Under the pieces are notes generated by a model. It was not told where the DNA came from. It worked only from the letters and a program-made list of their open reading frames with translations, and did no database searches. A DNA stretch of 64,000 nt from Cryobacterium breve (GTDB lineage Bacteria > Actinomycetota > Actinomycetes > Actinomycetales > Microbacteriaceae): NCBI RefSeq assembly GCF_027594785.1, contig NZ_CP075584.1, positions 682,001-746,000 on the forward strand. Reading direction: 5' to 3'. The position numbers were made by a program, and so were the translations under genes. Positions 49,450 through 58,834 of this stretch are shown piece by piece. Positions within the stretch are counted from its first letter, which is position 1. Each line of letters starts with the position of its first letter.

Positions 49450-50736
49450 TCAGTCAGACGAGCCCTCCCAACGGAAGAGCGCGGCGAGCCCGAGACCGCC
49501 GGCGATGCTGACCATGGCGAGTGCGTGCGCCCCCTCCACCCCGTCTGTGCGGGCCTGCGCCAGAAGCCGCAGCACGAGCAGGGCGCCGGATGCCCCGAAC
49601 GGGTGCCCGAGGGCGAGTGCGCCGCCCTGCCGGTTGGCACGGTCCTCCGGCACGCCGATCAGGTCGAGGGAGGCGAGCACCTGGGCGGCGAAGGCCTCGA
49701 CGACCTCGACCCGGGCGAGGCCGTCGGCCGGGACGCCCGTGCGAGCGAGCAGGGAGCTGGCCGCCGCGCCGCCGCCGGCGCCGAGGAGGTTCGGATCGAT
49801 TCCGGCAGGGACGGCGTCGACGAACGCGAGGAAGCCGGGGCTGTCCGTTCCGGCCTGGAACGCGCCGCCGGCCTGGAGCTCCCGGGCGCGGGCACTGCTC
49901 GTGACGAGCACGACGACGGCCCCGTCGGCGTCGGCGCAGGAGTTGCCGGCCGTGACGGTGCCGCCCGGACGGAAGGCCGGTGGGAAGCGACGGAGCAGGG
50001 CGGCGTCGAGCTTCGGGCGGGGGCCGTCGTCGGTCGTGACGGGCGCGCCTGACGCATCGCTCCCGACGATCCCGACGATCTCGGCTTCGAACGCACCCGA
50101 TCCCTGCGCAGCGACTGCGAGCCGGTGGCTGCGGGCGGCGAAGGCGTCCTGGCGTTCCCTGCCGATGCCGAAGTGCGTGGCCACATTCTCGGCGGCGACG
50201 CCCATGTCGGGGTCGCCGACCGAATCCGGCGCGAACCGCACCCTGTCAAAGAAGTCGGGTGCCCCGGGCGCCGACGTCATCCGGTGCGCGCGCAGCGGCG
50301 CAGTGCTGCAGCTCTCGACCCCGCCGGCGAGGTAGAGGCCGCCGGCGCCCGCGGCGACGAGCCGGCAGGCGAGCAGGATCGCCTCCAGCCCGGACCCGCA
50401 CTGCCGGTCGACGGTCAGGCCGGGCACGGCCACCGGGAACCCGGCTTCGAGCAGCGCGAGGCGGGCGAGGTTTCCGCCGCCACCCGTTGCATTCCCGATG
50501 ATCACGTCGTCGAGGTCCGCGGGATCGAGACCGAGGTCGGTGACGACCGCGGAGAGCACGGGGGCGAGCAGCCGGTCTGCGGTGACCCGGGACAGGGCTC
50601 CGCCCCTCCTGCCGAAGGCCGTGCGGCGTCCCCAGACGATGACGGGCTCGCGGTCGGCTGCAGAAGTCGCGGCGCCGGCCTCAGACGAGGCGGTCGACTC
50701 AGACGAGGCGGTCGACTCAGTCGAGGCGGTCGACAC
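49450..50736 (-). CDS. Thiolase-family protein with atypical active site
   Basis: A 428-aa thiolase-fold protein. The nucleophile Cys is kept in VDRQCGSGLEAILLACRLVA and the catalytic His in ALALGHPFGASGALLVLRLL. The NEAFA motif reads VEAFA, and the second catalytic Cys (usually in a CIGGG context) is Ser in MVSIAGGLGLAALF. It may therefore not condense or cleave acyl-CoA in the usual way, or may act like SCP-x thiolases. The GTG at 50736 follows GAAGGAG with 7-nt spacing, so the Ser/Thr-rich N-terminus encoded by an 18-bp tandem repeat is really translated. It overlaps the acyl-CoA ligase gene. Confidence 0.85.
   Translation of the reverse strand: MSTASTESTASSESTASSEAGAATSAADREPVIVWGRRTAFGRRGGALSRVTADRLLAPVLSAVVTDLGLDPADLDDVIIGNATGGGGNLARLALLEAGFPVAVPGLTVDRQCGSGLEAILLACRLVAAGAGGLYLAGGVESCSTAPLRAHRMTSAPGAPDFFDRVRFAPDSVGDPDMGVAAENVATHFGIGRERQDAFAARSHRLAVAAQGSGAFEAEIVGIVGSDASGAPVTTDDGPRPKLDAALLRRFPPAFRPGGTVTAGNSCADADGAVVVLVTSSARARELQAGGAFQAGTDSPGFLAFVDAVPAGIDPNLLGAGGGAAASSLLARTGVPADGLARVEVVEAFAAQVLASLDLIGVPEDRANRQGGALALGHPFGASGALLVLRLLAQARTDGVEGAHALAMVSIAGGLGLAALFRWEGSSD
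50681..50734. repeat. Three 18-bp tandem repeats at the ligase/thiolase junction
   Basis: Units at 50681-50698 and 50699-50716 are identical (TCAGACGAGGCGGTCGAC), and 50717-50734 differs by one base. Read on the reverse strand they encode STASTE/STASSE repeats at the thiolase N-terminus. The third unit also holds the ligase stop codon. The unit is a multiple of 3, so copy changes would keep frame. Confidence 0.9.
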
Positions 50737-52189
50737 GGGGGTCTCCTTCGGTGATCCAGGCGGCGAGCAGGCGCCGGCTGATCTTTCCCGCCCCGGTGAG
50801 CGGCAGTTCGCTGAGGCGGTAGTAGCCGCGTGGGCGTTTCGGGGCGGCGAGGTCTGCGGCGGCCGTCCTCAGGTCGGAACGGGTGAGTGCCGGGGCGTCG
50901 GGGCTGCCTTCCTCGAGGACAGCAGCGACGAGCAGCGTGCCACGCCGGGCATCCGCGACACCCGTCACGACGACCTGTGCGACGGCACTGCCCGGGGAGA
51001 CGCCGAGGCCGGAGAGGAGGGTCGCCTCGACCTCCTGCGGGTAGACGTTGTGGCCGGAGGTGACGATCATGTCGGCCCGGCGACCGGCGAAGTGCAGTTC
51101 GCCGGCCTCGTCGAGGTGCCCCTGGTCGCCGACCGTGCACCACTCGCCCCCGTGGTCACCGGCGACGCGGGCGAACGCGGAACCGTCGTCGCCCCAGGCA
51201 TAGCCGGCGCTGACGAGGCGGCTCCTTACACAGATGGTCCCGGTGACTCCGGGGGCGGATGCCTGGCCCGCGTCGTCGAGGACCCGGACCTCGACGCCGG
51301 GGAACGGCCGGCCGACGGCCGTCGGCGACGCGGTCCGGTGCTCGCCGGGGTCGAGTCGCCGGGCGGTCACGAAGCTCAGTTCCGCGGCGCCGTAGTAGTC
51401 GTAGACGGTGGCCCGGGGCGCCCAGGTGCGGACACGGGCGAGAGTGGCTCCGTCCAGCCGGGCGCCCGCGCTGACGATGCCGGTCAGTGCGCTTCCGTCC
51501 ACCGCGTTACTCAGTCCCCGTTCACCGAGCAGGCGGAGAGCGGTCGGGACGGCGACGATGCGGGTCACGGCGGCGTGTGCGACGGAGTCGAGGGCATCGC
51601 CGACGTCGAAGTGCGGCAGGGTGTGGAACGCGGCCCCCGCGGAGAGGGTTTCGGCGAGGGCGTAGAGAGTCAGGCTCGCCGAGAGCGGTCCGGGGGCAAG
51701 GACCCGGTCGTCAGCGCCGATGTCGAACCAGGCGCTACTCGCGGAGAAGGCGCGCTGCCAGGAGTCCCTGCTGCGGGTGAAGGCCTTGGGCAGCGCGGTG
51801 GTGCCCGAGGTGAAGCCGTAGAGGAAGAGCGAGTCCGGTGGGCCGTCGCGGAGATCTGCGGGCGCAGGCGGGGTGTCCGGCGGGCTCGAGGCGGCGGCGT
51901 CACGCAGCATCCGCTCGACGGCGGAACGCTGCAGGGCCGGCCAACCCGGGTCGAGCACGGCGACGCTGCCGGTGCCCGCGACCGCGGCGACGAAGTCCAC
52001 GACGAAGTCCAGACCATTCGGCCGGCAGAGCACGGTCGGACCGCCGGACGACTGGGCGACCAGTTCGCGGGCGCGCATGCTCGCCCGGTCGCGGAGTTCG
52101 GCGTAGCTGAGCCGCTCCGCACCGATCGTGACGGCGTTCGCATCCGGCTGCAGGGCGGCCCAGTGCTGGAGGCGGTCGAGGAAGGGCAC
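50717..52189 (-). CDS. AMP-dependent acyl-CoA ligase
   Basis: A 490-aa ANL-superfamily ligase. Motifs in order: YGFTSGTTALPKAFTRS (ATP-binding P-loop), YDYYGAAELSFVTARRLDPG (A5-type), DQGHLDEAGELHFAGRRADM followed by IVTSGHNVYPQEVEA (hinge), and the catalytic Lys in LPLTGAGKISRRLLAAW. It probably activates a carboxylic acid as an AMP ester and passes it to CoA. I chose GTG 52189 (VPFLDRLQHWAALQPDANAV) because homologues begin shortly before this segment and the upstream reading overlaps the methyltransferase. The ribosome-binding site is weak. It overlaps the thiolase gene by 20 nt. Confidence 0.85.
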   Translation of the reverse strand: MPFLDRLQHWAALQPDANAVTIGAERLSYAELRDRASMRARELVAQSSGGPTVLCRPNGLDFVVDFVAAVAGTGSVAVLDPGWPALQRSAVERMLRDAAASSPPDTPPAPADLRDGPPDSLFLYGFTSGTTALPKAFTRSRDSWQRAFSASSAWFDIGADDRVLAPGPLSASLTLYALAETLSAGAAFHTLPHFDVGDALDSVAHAAVTRIVAVPTALRLLGERGLSNAVDGSALTGIVSAGARLDGATLARVRTWAPRATVYDYYGAAELSFVTARRLDPGEHRTASPTAVGRPFPGVEVRVLDDAGQASAPGVTGTICVRSRLVSAGYAWGDDGSAFARVAGDHGGEWCTVGDQGHLDEAGELHFAGRRADMIVTSGHNVYPQEVEATLLSGLGVSPGSAVAQVVVTGVADARRGTLLVAAVLEEGSPDAPALTRSDLRTAAADLAAPKRPRGYYRLSELPLTGAGKISRRLLAAWITEGDPRVDRLD

Positions 52190-52232
52190 GCTCGAGTCTA
52201 CTTTTTCCGGGGTCCCCCTGACCGAGACGGTG

Positions 52233-53112
52233 CTACTTGACCGCGATGATCTCGCCGTGCGGCATGCCGAACCAGCCATCGGGGTCGCCCGCCCACTGGT
52301 GCCACGCTGCGGCGATGGTGCGCAGGTCGGAAAGCTCGGCGGCCCCGGATTCGATCGCGTGGGCGGCGAAATCGGACTCGGTCGCGCGCAGGGCCCAGGA
52401 TTCCCCCCACCAGTCGCGCTCGGCATCCGTGGCGAAGCACCAGATGGACGCGCTGCTCGTCACGGCGTCGAAGCCGGCGAGCCTGGCCCAGGCCTTGAGC
52501 GCGCGGCCGGCGTCGGGGTCGCCGCCGTTCCAGTAGTGCACCGCGCGGTAGGCGGTCATCCAGGACTGGAGGCCGGGGAGCTTGGGGTACCAGGCCACGC
52601 CGCCGTAGTCGACATCGCGGGCGGCGAGGATTCCGCCGGGCTTCAGCACGCGGCGGAGTTCCTTCAGGGCGGCGACCGGGTTGGCCAGGTGCTGGAGCAC
52701 CTGGTGCGCGTGCACGAGGTCGAAGCTGTCGTCTGCGAAGTCGAGGGCATAGACGTCGCCGACCTGGAAGGCGACGTTGGGCACGCCCTCGTCGACGGCG
52801 AGCCCGGCCGCCCTGGCGACGATCTCGGCGGAGGCGTCGACGCCGGTGACAGTGCCCGGAGACACGCGGCGGGCGAGGTCGACCGTGATCGTTCCCGGCC
52901 CGCAGCCGACGTCGAGGACCCGCAGCCCCGGCGTGAGGTGCGGGATCAGGTACGCGGCCGAGTTCAGGACGGTACGCCAGGTGTGCGAGCGGAGCACGCT
53001 CTCGTGGTGTCCGTGCGTGTAGGTGTCGCGGATCGCCTCGCCGGGCGGGGGCGATCTCGACCCGGTCGGCGTCCGTGTCGTCCGGCTGGGAGTGTGTTGG
53101 CTCGTCGGTCAT
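52233..53112 (-). CDS. Class I SAM-dependent methyltransferase (frameshift near 53047)
   Basis: SAM-binding motif I is LRVLDVGCGPGTITVDLARR, followed by GTVTGVDASAEIV, DSFDLVHAHQVLQHLANPVA and LRRVLKPGGILAARDVDYGG, the UbiE/Methyltransf_11 pattern. The acceptor is unknown. An extra base in the G-runs at 53043-53051 separates the first 25 residues; correction restores EIAPAGEAIRDTYTHGHHES and a 292-aa protein. The ATG at 53112 has a TAGGCT -10 at exactly leaderless distance. It leads a methyltransferase-ligase-thiolase operon. Confidence 0.88.
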
Positions 53113-53118
53113 GCTGAC

Positions 53119-53124
53119 AGCCTA
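53119..53124 (-). promoter_or_regulatory. -10 element for a leaderless transcript
   Basis: TAGGCT on the reverse strand ends 7 nt before the ATG at 53112. It lies just outside the left arm of the inverted repeat at 53134. Confidence 0.5.
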
Positions 53125-53133
53125 GGACCTGGA

Positions 53134-53235
53134 CCGAATTCAGGAGTCGGGATCCGGGAGGTCAGCGCCGGCCGGCATCCGCCGCACTGATCCGGGCTCC
53201 GGCACCCCACCGGCGGGTCGTACTCCTGAATTCGG
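53134..53235. repeat. 102-bp element with perfect 14-bp inverted arms between divergent promoters
   Basis: CCGAATTCAGGAGT (53134-53147) is exactly inverted at 53222-53235, and CCTAG/CTAGG adds a further outer match. Each arm lies next to the -10 hexamer of one of the two divergent genes (53119-53124 and 53239-53244), in the -10/-35 spacer region. It may be a pair of operators for one regulator, or a small mobile palindrome related to the element at 43940. Confidence 0.65.
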
Positions 53236-53238
53236 AAC

Positions 53239-53244
53239 TAGGTT
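53239..53244 (+). promoter_or_regulatory. -10 element for a leaderless transcript
   Basis: TAGGTT ends 7 nt before the ATG at 53251. The gap TAAGGC has no full ribosome-binding site. Confidence 0.5.
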
Positions 53245-53250
53245 TAAGGC

Positions 53251-55317
53251 ATGGACCAGCACAACCCCTTCGCCCGGCCGAGCACGCTCCCGTTCCAGCT
53301 CCCGCCGTATGCCGTCCTCCGTGACGAGCACTATCGCCCGGCGTTCCTCGAGGGCATGGTCGAGCAGCTCGCCGAAGTGGAGGCGATCTGCTCCGACGCC
53401 GCCGAACCCTCCGTCGAGAACACCCTGCTGCCGCTCGAACGGAGCGGCCGGCTGCTTGACCGGGTCGCCGCGGTGTTCTTCAACCGGAGTTCCTCCGATT
53501 CGAGCCCGTTCACCATCGCCCTCGAGGAGGAGCTCGCTCCCCTGCTCGCGACGCATTCCGACGCGATCCGGCTCCGCCCCGAGCTCTTCTCGCGCATCGC
53601 GGCGCTGCACGCGCGCGCAGACGAGCTCGGGCTCGACCGGGAGACCCGGTACCTCCTCGAGCGGTACTTCACCCAGTTCACGCTCGCCGGGGCCGGACTG
53701 TCCGAGGCCGACAAGGCACGGCTGCGCGAGTTCAACACCCGCCTCTCGGTCGCCACCACCCGCTTCGAGAAGAACCTCCTCGCCGACACCAACGACCTCG
53801 CGCTCGTGGTCGACGACGCTGCGGAGCTCGACGGCCTCTCCGCCGGCCAGCTCTCGGCGGCGGCCCAGGCCGCGACCGACCGGGGCATGCCCGGCCGTTT
53901 CGTGATCACCCTGGTGCTCTTCACCGGGCACCCCTACCTGGCACTGCTGACCAACCGGGGCGTGCGGGAACGGTTGCTCGCCGCCTCCCGCGCCCGGGGC
54001 ATCCGTGGCGGAGAGCACGACAACCGCGCCCTCGTGCTGTCGATCACCCGGCTCCGCGCCGAGCGTGCCCGGCTGCTCGGCTTCGCGACCCACGCGGCCG
54101 CGGTCACGGCGGACGAGACCGCCAGAACCCCCGCCGCCGCCGGGGACCTGCTGCACCGGCTCGCCATTCCGGCCGCCCGCAATGCGCGCGCCGAGCAGGC
54201 CGAACTGCAGGCCCTCGTCGACGCCGACGTCGCGGCGGGGGTTCTCGCCGAGGGCTTCTCCATTGCAGCCTGGGACTGGGCGTTCTACTCCGAGCGGATG
54301 CGCCGGGCCAGGTACGACGTCGACACGGCCGCCCTGCGGCCCTGGTTCGAGCTCGAGAGCGTGCTGCGTGACGGCGTCTTCTACGCCGCCCAGCGGCTCT
54401 ACGGGGTGACCTTCACCGAACGCCCCTCGCTCGCAGCCTGGCACCCCGATGCGCGGGTGTTCGAGGTGTGCGAGGAGGACGGCTCCCCCGTCGGCCTGTA
54501 CATCCTCGACGTGTACACCCGGGATTCCAAGCGCGGCGGCGCGTGGATGAACTCCCTCGTCTCGCAATCGGAGTTGCTCGGCACGCCCGTGATCGTCTGC
54601 AACAACCTCAACGTGCCGCGGCCGTCCGCCGGGGAGGCCACGCTGCTGAGCCTCGACGAGGTGACCACGCTCTTCCACGAGTTCGGGCATGCCCTGCACG
54701 GGCTGTTCGCGCGGGTCACCTACCCGAAATTCGCCGGAACGAACGTGTACCGGGACTTCGTCGAGTTCCCGAGCCAGGTCAACGAGATGTGGCGCTTCGA
54801 CCCGGAGGTGCTCGCGAACTACGCCCGCAACCGGGAGACCGGCGAACCGCTGCCCCCGGAGGTCGTCGCGGGCATCCACGCGTCTGAGACCTTCAACGAA
54901 GGCTTCCCGACGAGCGAATACCTTGCCGCCGCGCTGCTCGACCAGGCCTGGCACGGCATCGAAGCGGATGCCGGCACCGACGTCACCGATGTCGCCGCCT
55001 TCGAGGCCGCGTGCCTTGCCGCAGCCGGACTCGACAACCCGGCCGTGCCGACCCGGTACGCGAGCACCTATTTCGCGCACACCTTCTCCGGCGGGTACGA
55101 CGCGGGCTACTACGCGTACATCTGGAGCGAGGTGCAGGACGCGGACACGGGCGCCTGGTTCGCGGAGCACGGCGGGCTGACCCGGGAGAACGGCGAACGG
55201 TTCCGGGAACGCCTGCTCGCCCGAGGCGGCAGCATCGACCCTCTCGAGGCGTACCGGGACTTTCGGGGACGCGATGCACTCATCCAGCCGCTGCTCGACC
55301 GGCGCGGCCTGAACTAA
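53251..55317 (+). CDS. M3-family zinc metallopeptidase (dipeptidyl carboxypeptidase type)
   Basis: A 688-aa cytoplasmic peptidase of family M3A. The zinc motif HEFGH is in VTTLFHEFGHALHGLFARVT, with the third ligand Glu about 25 residues on in DFVEFPSQVNEMW. Other signatures are GVTFTERPSLAAWHPDARVF, YILDVYTRDSKRGGAWMNSL and FSGGYDAGYYAYIWSEVQDA. Such enzymes (Dcp, oligopeptidase A) remove dipeptides from or split short peptides; Dcp is the closer match by general look. It is intact. The start is at leaderless spacing from TAGGTT. Confidence 0.92.
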   Translation: MDQHNPFARPSTLPFQLPPYAVLRDEHYRPAFLEGMVEQLAEVEAICSDAAEPSVENTLLPLERSGRLLDRVAAVFFNRSSSDSSPFTIALEEELAPLLATHSDAIRLRPELFSRIAALHARADELGLDRETRYLLERYFTQFTLAGAGLSEADKARLREFNTRLSVATTRFEKNLLADTNDLALVVDDAAELDGLSAGQLSAAAQAATDRGMPGRFVITLVLFTGHPYLALLTNRGVRERLLAASRARGIRGGEHDNRALVLSITRLRAERARLLGFATHAAAVTADETARTPAAAGDLLHRLAIPAARNARAEQAELQALVDADVAAGVLAEGFSIAAWDWAFYSERMRRARYDVDTAALRPWFELESVLRDGVFYAAQRLYGVTFTERPSLAAWHPDARVFEVCEEDGSPVGLYILDVYTRDSKRGGAWMNSLVSQSELLGTPVIVCNNLNVPRPSAGEATLLSLDEVTTLFHEFGHALHGLFARVTYPKFAGTNVYRDFVEFPSQVNEMWRFDPEVLANYARNRETGEPLPPEVVAGIHASETFNEGFPTSEYLAAALLDQAWHGIEADAGTDVTDVAAFEAACLAAAGLDNPAVPTRYASTYFAHTFSGGYDAGYYAYIWSEVQDADTGAWFAEHGGLTRENGERFRERLLARGGSIDPLEAYRDFRGRDALIQPLLDRRGLN

Positions 55318-55356
55318 CCCACCCCTCACCCCTCGCCCGGCAAATGCGGTCGCTGC

Positions 55357-55392
55357 GGACAACTGTGGCCGGCGTACGGGCCACCGTTGTCC
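55357..55392. terminator. Hairpin between convergent peptidase and ACC deaminase genes
   Basis: GGACAACTGTGGCC (55357-55370) pairs with GGCCACCGTTGTCC (55379-55392), one mismatch, with an 8-nt loop. No T-run follows, so termination strength is uncertain. Confidence 0.55.
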
Positions 55393-55419
55393 GTTACGGC
55401 AACAGCTGGCCCTAGAGAC

Positions 55420-56442
55420 TCAGTGATACAGCGCGCTGTATGCGTTGATCGCCGGCTGGCCGCCGAGGTGGGCGTAGAGGACGTTTCCGTCCCGGGCAAT
55501 GTCGCCGGCCGTGACGAGGTCGATCAGTCCGGCCATTGACTTTCCCTCGTAGACGGGGTCGATGATGACGCCCTCGAGGCTCGCCGTGAGCCGGATGGCG
55601 GCGTTCGTCGACTCCACCGGTATCCCGTAGAAGTTCCCCGCCCAGCCTTCGAGCACGGTGATCTCCTCGTCAGTGATGGGACGCCCCACGCCGATCAGTT
55701 CCGCCGTGTTGCGCGCGATGCGGGCGACCTGGTCGCGAGTGGCCTCGATCGTGGCGGATGCGTCGATCCCGAGCACGCGCCGCTTGCGACCCCCGAAGTT
55801 CGCCTCGAGGTCGGCGAATCCGGCGATCATGCCCGCGTGGGTCGACCCGGTGACGCTGCAGACCACGATCGTGTCGAAGAACACACCGAGGTCTTTCTCC
55901 TGGGCGGCAACTTCGTGGGCCCAGTTCGCGAAGCCGAGTCCGCCCAACCGGTGGTCGGAGGCACCGGCCGGGATCGGATACGGGATTCCTCCCGCGGCCT
56001 CGACGTCGGCGATGGCCTGCGTCCACGAGTCCTTGAAGCCGATTCCGAAGCCCTCTGATGAGATGCGCACGTCGGCGCCGGTGAGCCGGGAGAGCAGGAT
56101 GTTGCCCACCCGGTCGTTGACGCTGTCCGGCCAGTCCACCCACTGTTCCTGCACCAGAACGGCCTTCAGGCCGAGGTGGGCGGCGACCGCGGCGACCTGC
56201 CGGGTGTGGTTGGACTGGATGCCGCCGATGGAGACGAGGGTGTCCGCACCCTGGGCAAGGGCCTCCGGAATCAGGTACTCCAGCTTCCGGGTCTTGTTGC
56301 CGCCGAAAGCGAGGCCGCTGTTCACGTCCTCACGCTTGGCCCAGACACGGGCGCCACCGAGGTGGGCGCTGAGCCGGTCGAGCGGGTGAATGGGGCTCGG
56401 GCCGAAGGTGAGCGGGTGACGGGGAAAATCGCGCAGTGCCAT
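55420..56442 (-). CDS. acdS: 1-aminocyclopropane-1-carboxylate deaminase
   Basis: A 340-aa PLP enzyme that splits ACC, the ethylene precursor of plants, into 2-oxobutyrate and ammonia. It has [20 protein letters not shown], the PLP Lys in [60 protein letters not shown], the DPVYEGKSM segment with the diagnostic Tyr-Glu pair and YAHLGGQPA with the diagnostic Leu. These residues separate true ACC deaminases from D-cysteine desulfhydrases. AAAGGA lies before the ATG at 56442. It is downstream of a GntR gene, from which it is separated only by an 8-bp tandem repeat. This suggests plant or rhizosphere association. Confidence 0.92.
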   Translation of the reverse strand: MALRDFPRHPLTFGPSPIHPLDRLSAHLGGARVWAKREDVNSGLAFGGNKTRKLEYLIPEALAQGADTLVSIGGIQSNHTRQVAAVAAHLGLKAVLVQEQWVDWPDSVNDRVGNILLSRLTGADVRISSEGFGIGFKDSWTQAIADVEAAGGIPYPIPAGASDHRLGGLGFANWAHEVAAQEKDLGVFFDTIVVCSVTGSTHAGMIAGFADLEANFGGRKRRVLGIDASATIEATRDQVARIARNTAELIGVGRPITDEEITVLEGWAGNFYGIPVESTNAAIRLTASLEGVIIDPVYEGKSMAGLIDLVTAGDIARDGNVLYAHLGGQPAINAYSALYH

Positions 56443-56464
56443 GGGGTCCTTTGGATCGGGGTGA

Positions 56465-56520
56465 GGGGTTCAGGGGTTCAGGGGTTCAGGGGTTCAGGGG
56501 TTCAGGGGTTCAGGGGTTCA
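56465..56520. repeat. Seven tandem copies of an 8-bp unit before acdS
   Basis: GGGGTTCA is repeated seven times without mismatch from 56465 to 56520, followed by a partial copy. The GntR stop codon falls in copy six and the acdS start is 22 nt beyond copy one. Copy number changes by slipped replication would alter the intergenic distance in 8-nt steps without changing either protein. Confidence 0.97.
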
Positions 56521-57187
56521 GGGTCACGTTGGCAGTCGCGGCCAGCATCCGCCCGAGGGTGAGCCAGTTCTCGCGTACGGCCGTGCCGGCCTGGTCGGCT
56601 TGCCCGGCCGCGCAGAATCCGATGATGCGCTCGTGGTCGGCAACGGATGCCCGCCCCGCGAGCGAGGAGAACCGGGCGCGTTCCAGCCGCCTCAGGGTGG
56701 GCGTGACCTGCTCGAGCAGCGCCGGAAGCAGCTGGTTCGCGCTCGCGCGCACCGCGACGTCGTGGAAATCGTCATCCGCCGCGATGGCGGCATCGACGTC
56801 GTTCGTCGTCAAGGCGAGCCGGAACCGGTCGTTGGCCGCCTTCATCGCGGCGATGTCCCCGGCGGTGAGCTGGGTGACCGCCTCGCGCGCGGCGAGCTCG
56901 TGGAGCGCTGCGGCGATCGCCTGTGCGTTCATTGCAGTTCGTTCGTCCAGCGGCGCGACGACGGTCTGCCTGGCGCGCTCGGTTCGAACGAGACCTGCGG
57001 TTTCGAGCCGGGCGATGGCCTCGCGGATCGGCGTGCGACTGACCCCGAGCCAGGACTCGAGCTCGGCGTCACGAAGCTTCTCGCCAGGGGCGAGCGTTCC
57101 GTCGACGATCGCGGTGCGGAGTGCCTCGTAGGCATAGTCGCGCAGGGAGGCTGGGCGATGCAGCGCATCGGGAACGGGAACCGGCAT
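56510..57187 (-). CDS. GntR-family (FCD) transcription regulator
   Basis: A 225-aa regulator with an N-terminal winged helix (SLRDYAYEALRTAIVDGTLA, then WLGVSRTPIREAIARLETAG) and an all-helical FCD effector domain with metal-ligand-type residues (ADDDFHDVAVRASANQLL, ASVADHERIIGFCAAG). By position it should control acdS and itself; in several bacteria acdS has a linked regulator, though usually AcdR (Lrp type), so this is a different arrangement. The ATG at 57187 lacks a ribosome-binding site and appears leaderless. The last codons lie in the 8-bp repeat. Confidence 0.87.
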   Translation of the reverse strand: MPVPVPDALHRPASLRDYAYEALRTAIVDGTLAPGEKLRDAELESWLGVSRTPIREAIARLETAGLVRTERARQTVVAPLDERTAMNAQAIAAALHELAAREAVTQLTAGDIAAMKAANDRFRLALTTNDVDAAIAADDDFHDVAVRASANQLLPALLEQVTPTLRRLERARFSSLAGRASVADHERIIGFCAAGQADQAGTAVRENWLTLGRMLAATANVTLNP

Positions 57188-57188
57188 G

Positions 57189-57205
57189 CAATATATTAGA
57201 TATTG
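57189..57205. promoter_or_regulatory. Palindromic operator over the GntR promoter
   Basis: CAATATATTAGATATTG is a CAATAT/ATATTG inverted repeat with a 5-bp centre, an A+T island in GC-rich DNA, ending 1 nt before the start codon. On the reverse strand it contains TAATAT (57193-57198), a -10 whose last base is 6 nt before the ATG. A regulator bound here would block a leaderless promoter. Autoregulation by the GntR protein is the simplest reading. Confidence 0.65.
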
Positions 57206-57249
57206 GCCGTGGCGCCCTGTCAAGTCGCCGCGGACCCGCCTGCACCAAA

Positions 57250-57279
57250 AACCGCCCCCGACTGTGGTCGGAGGCGGTT
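57250..57279 (-). terminator. Intrinsic terminator of clpX
   Basis: A 13-bp stem (one mismatch) with a 4-nt loop; on the reverse strand it is followed by TTTTGG. It lies 23 nt after the clpX stop codon. Confidence 0.88.
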
Positions 57280-57301
57280 CAGGTCGTGATGGGTTTCGGG
57301 G

Positions 57302-58585
<1,284 letters not shown>

Positions 58586-58745
58586 CCGTCAGCCTCCTCC
58601 ATCGGTCGTGCAGGTCATGCTTGTCTCGCTGAACCGAGCCTAGCCTCTGGGTGTGACACTGGGGTGCAAGCGACGCGGATCGGTGGAAACCCGTAACAAT
58701 CCTCGCGCGGGCCCGGCCGCGGTGCCCGACCGGCGGAAACCGGAA

Positions 58746-58788
58746 CGCGGCGGCCGGCCGGTGCGTGAGCATCCGGCCGGCCGCCGCG
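58746..58788 (-). terminator. GC-rich hairpin after clpP2
   Basis: CGCGGCGGCCGGCCGG (58746-58761) pairs perfectly with 58773-58788 around an 11-nt loop. It lies 47 nt past the clpP2 stop and before the clpX promoter region. There is no T-run, but the stem is very stable. Confidence 0.65.
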
Positions 58789-58834
58789 CGGGCGACAGGA
58801 GAACGGGGACCTGCCCCGTCGCGAGAGGGAACTG

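Noticed and set aside
53119-53131. Second LexA or DtxR box in the divergent region at 53.1 kb
   Set aside because: CCTAGG-containing segments resemble half an iron box only; there is no 19-bp symmetry.
53134-53235. Insertion sequence remnant
   Set aside because: There is no transposase fragment and no visible target duplication, and the arms lie at promoter positions.
56465-56520. CRISPR array
   Set aside because: The units are 8 bp, contiguous and have no spacers.
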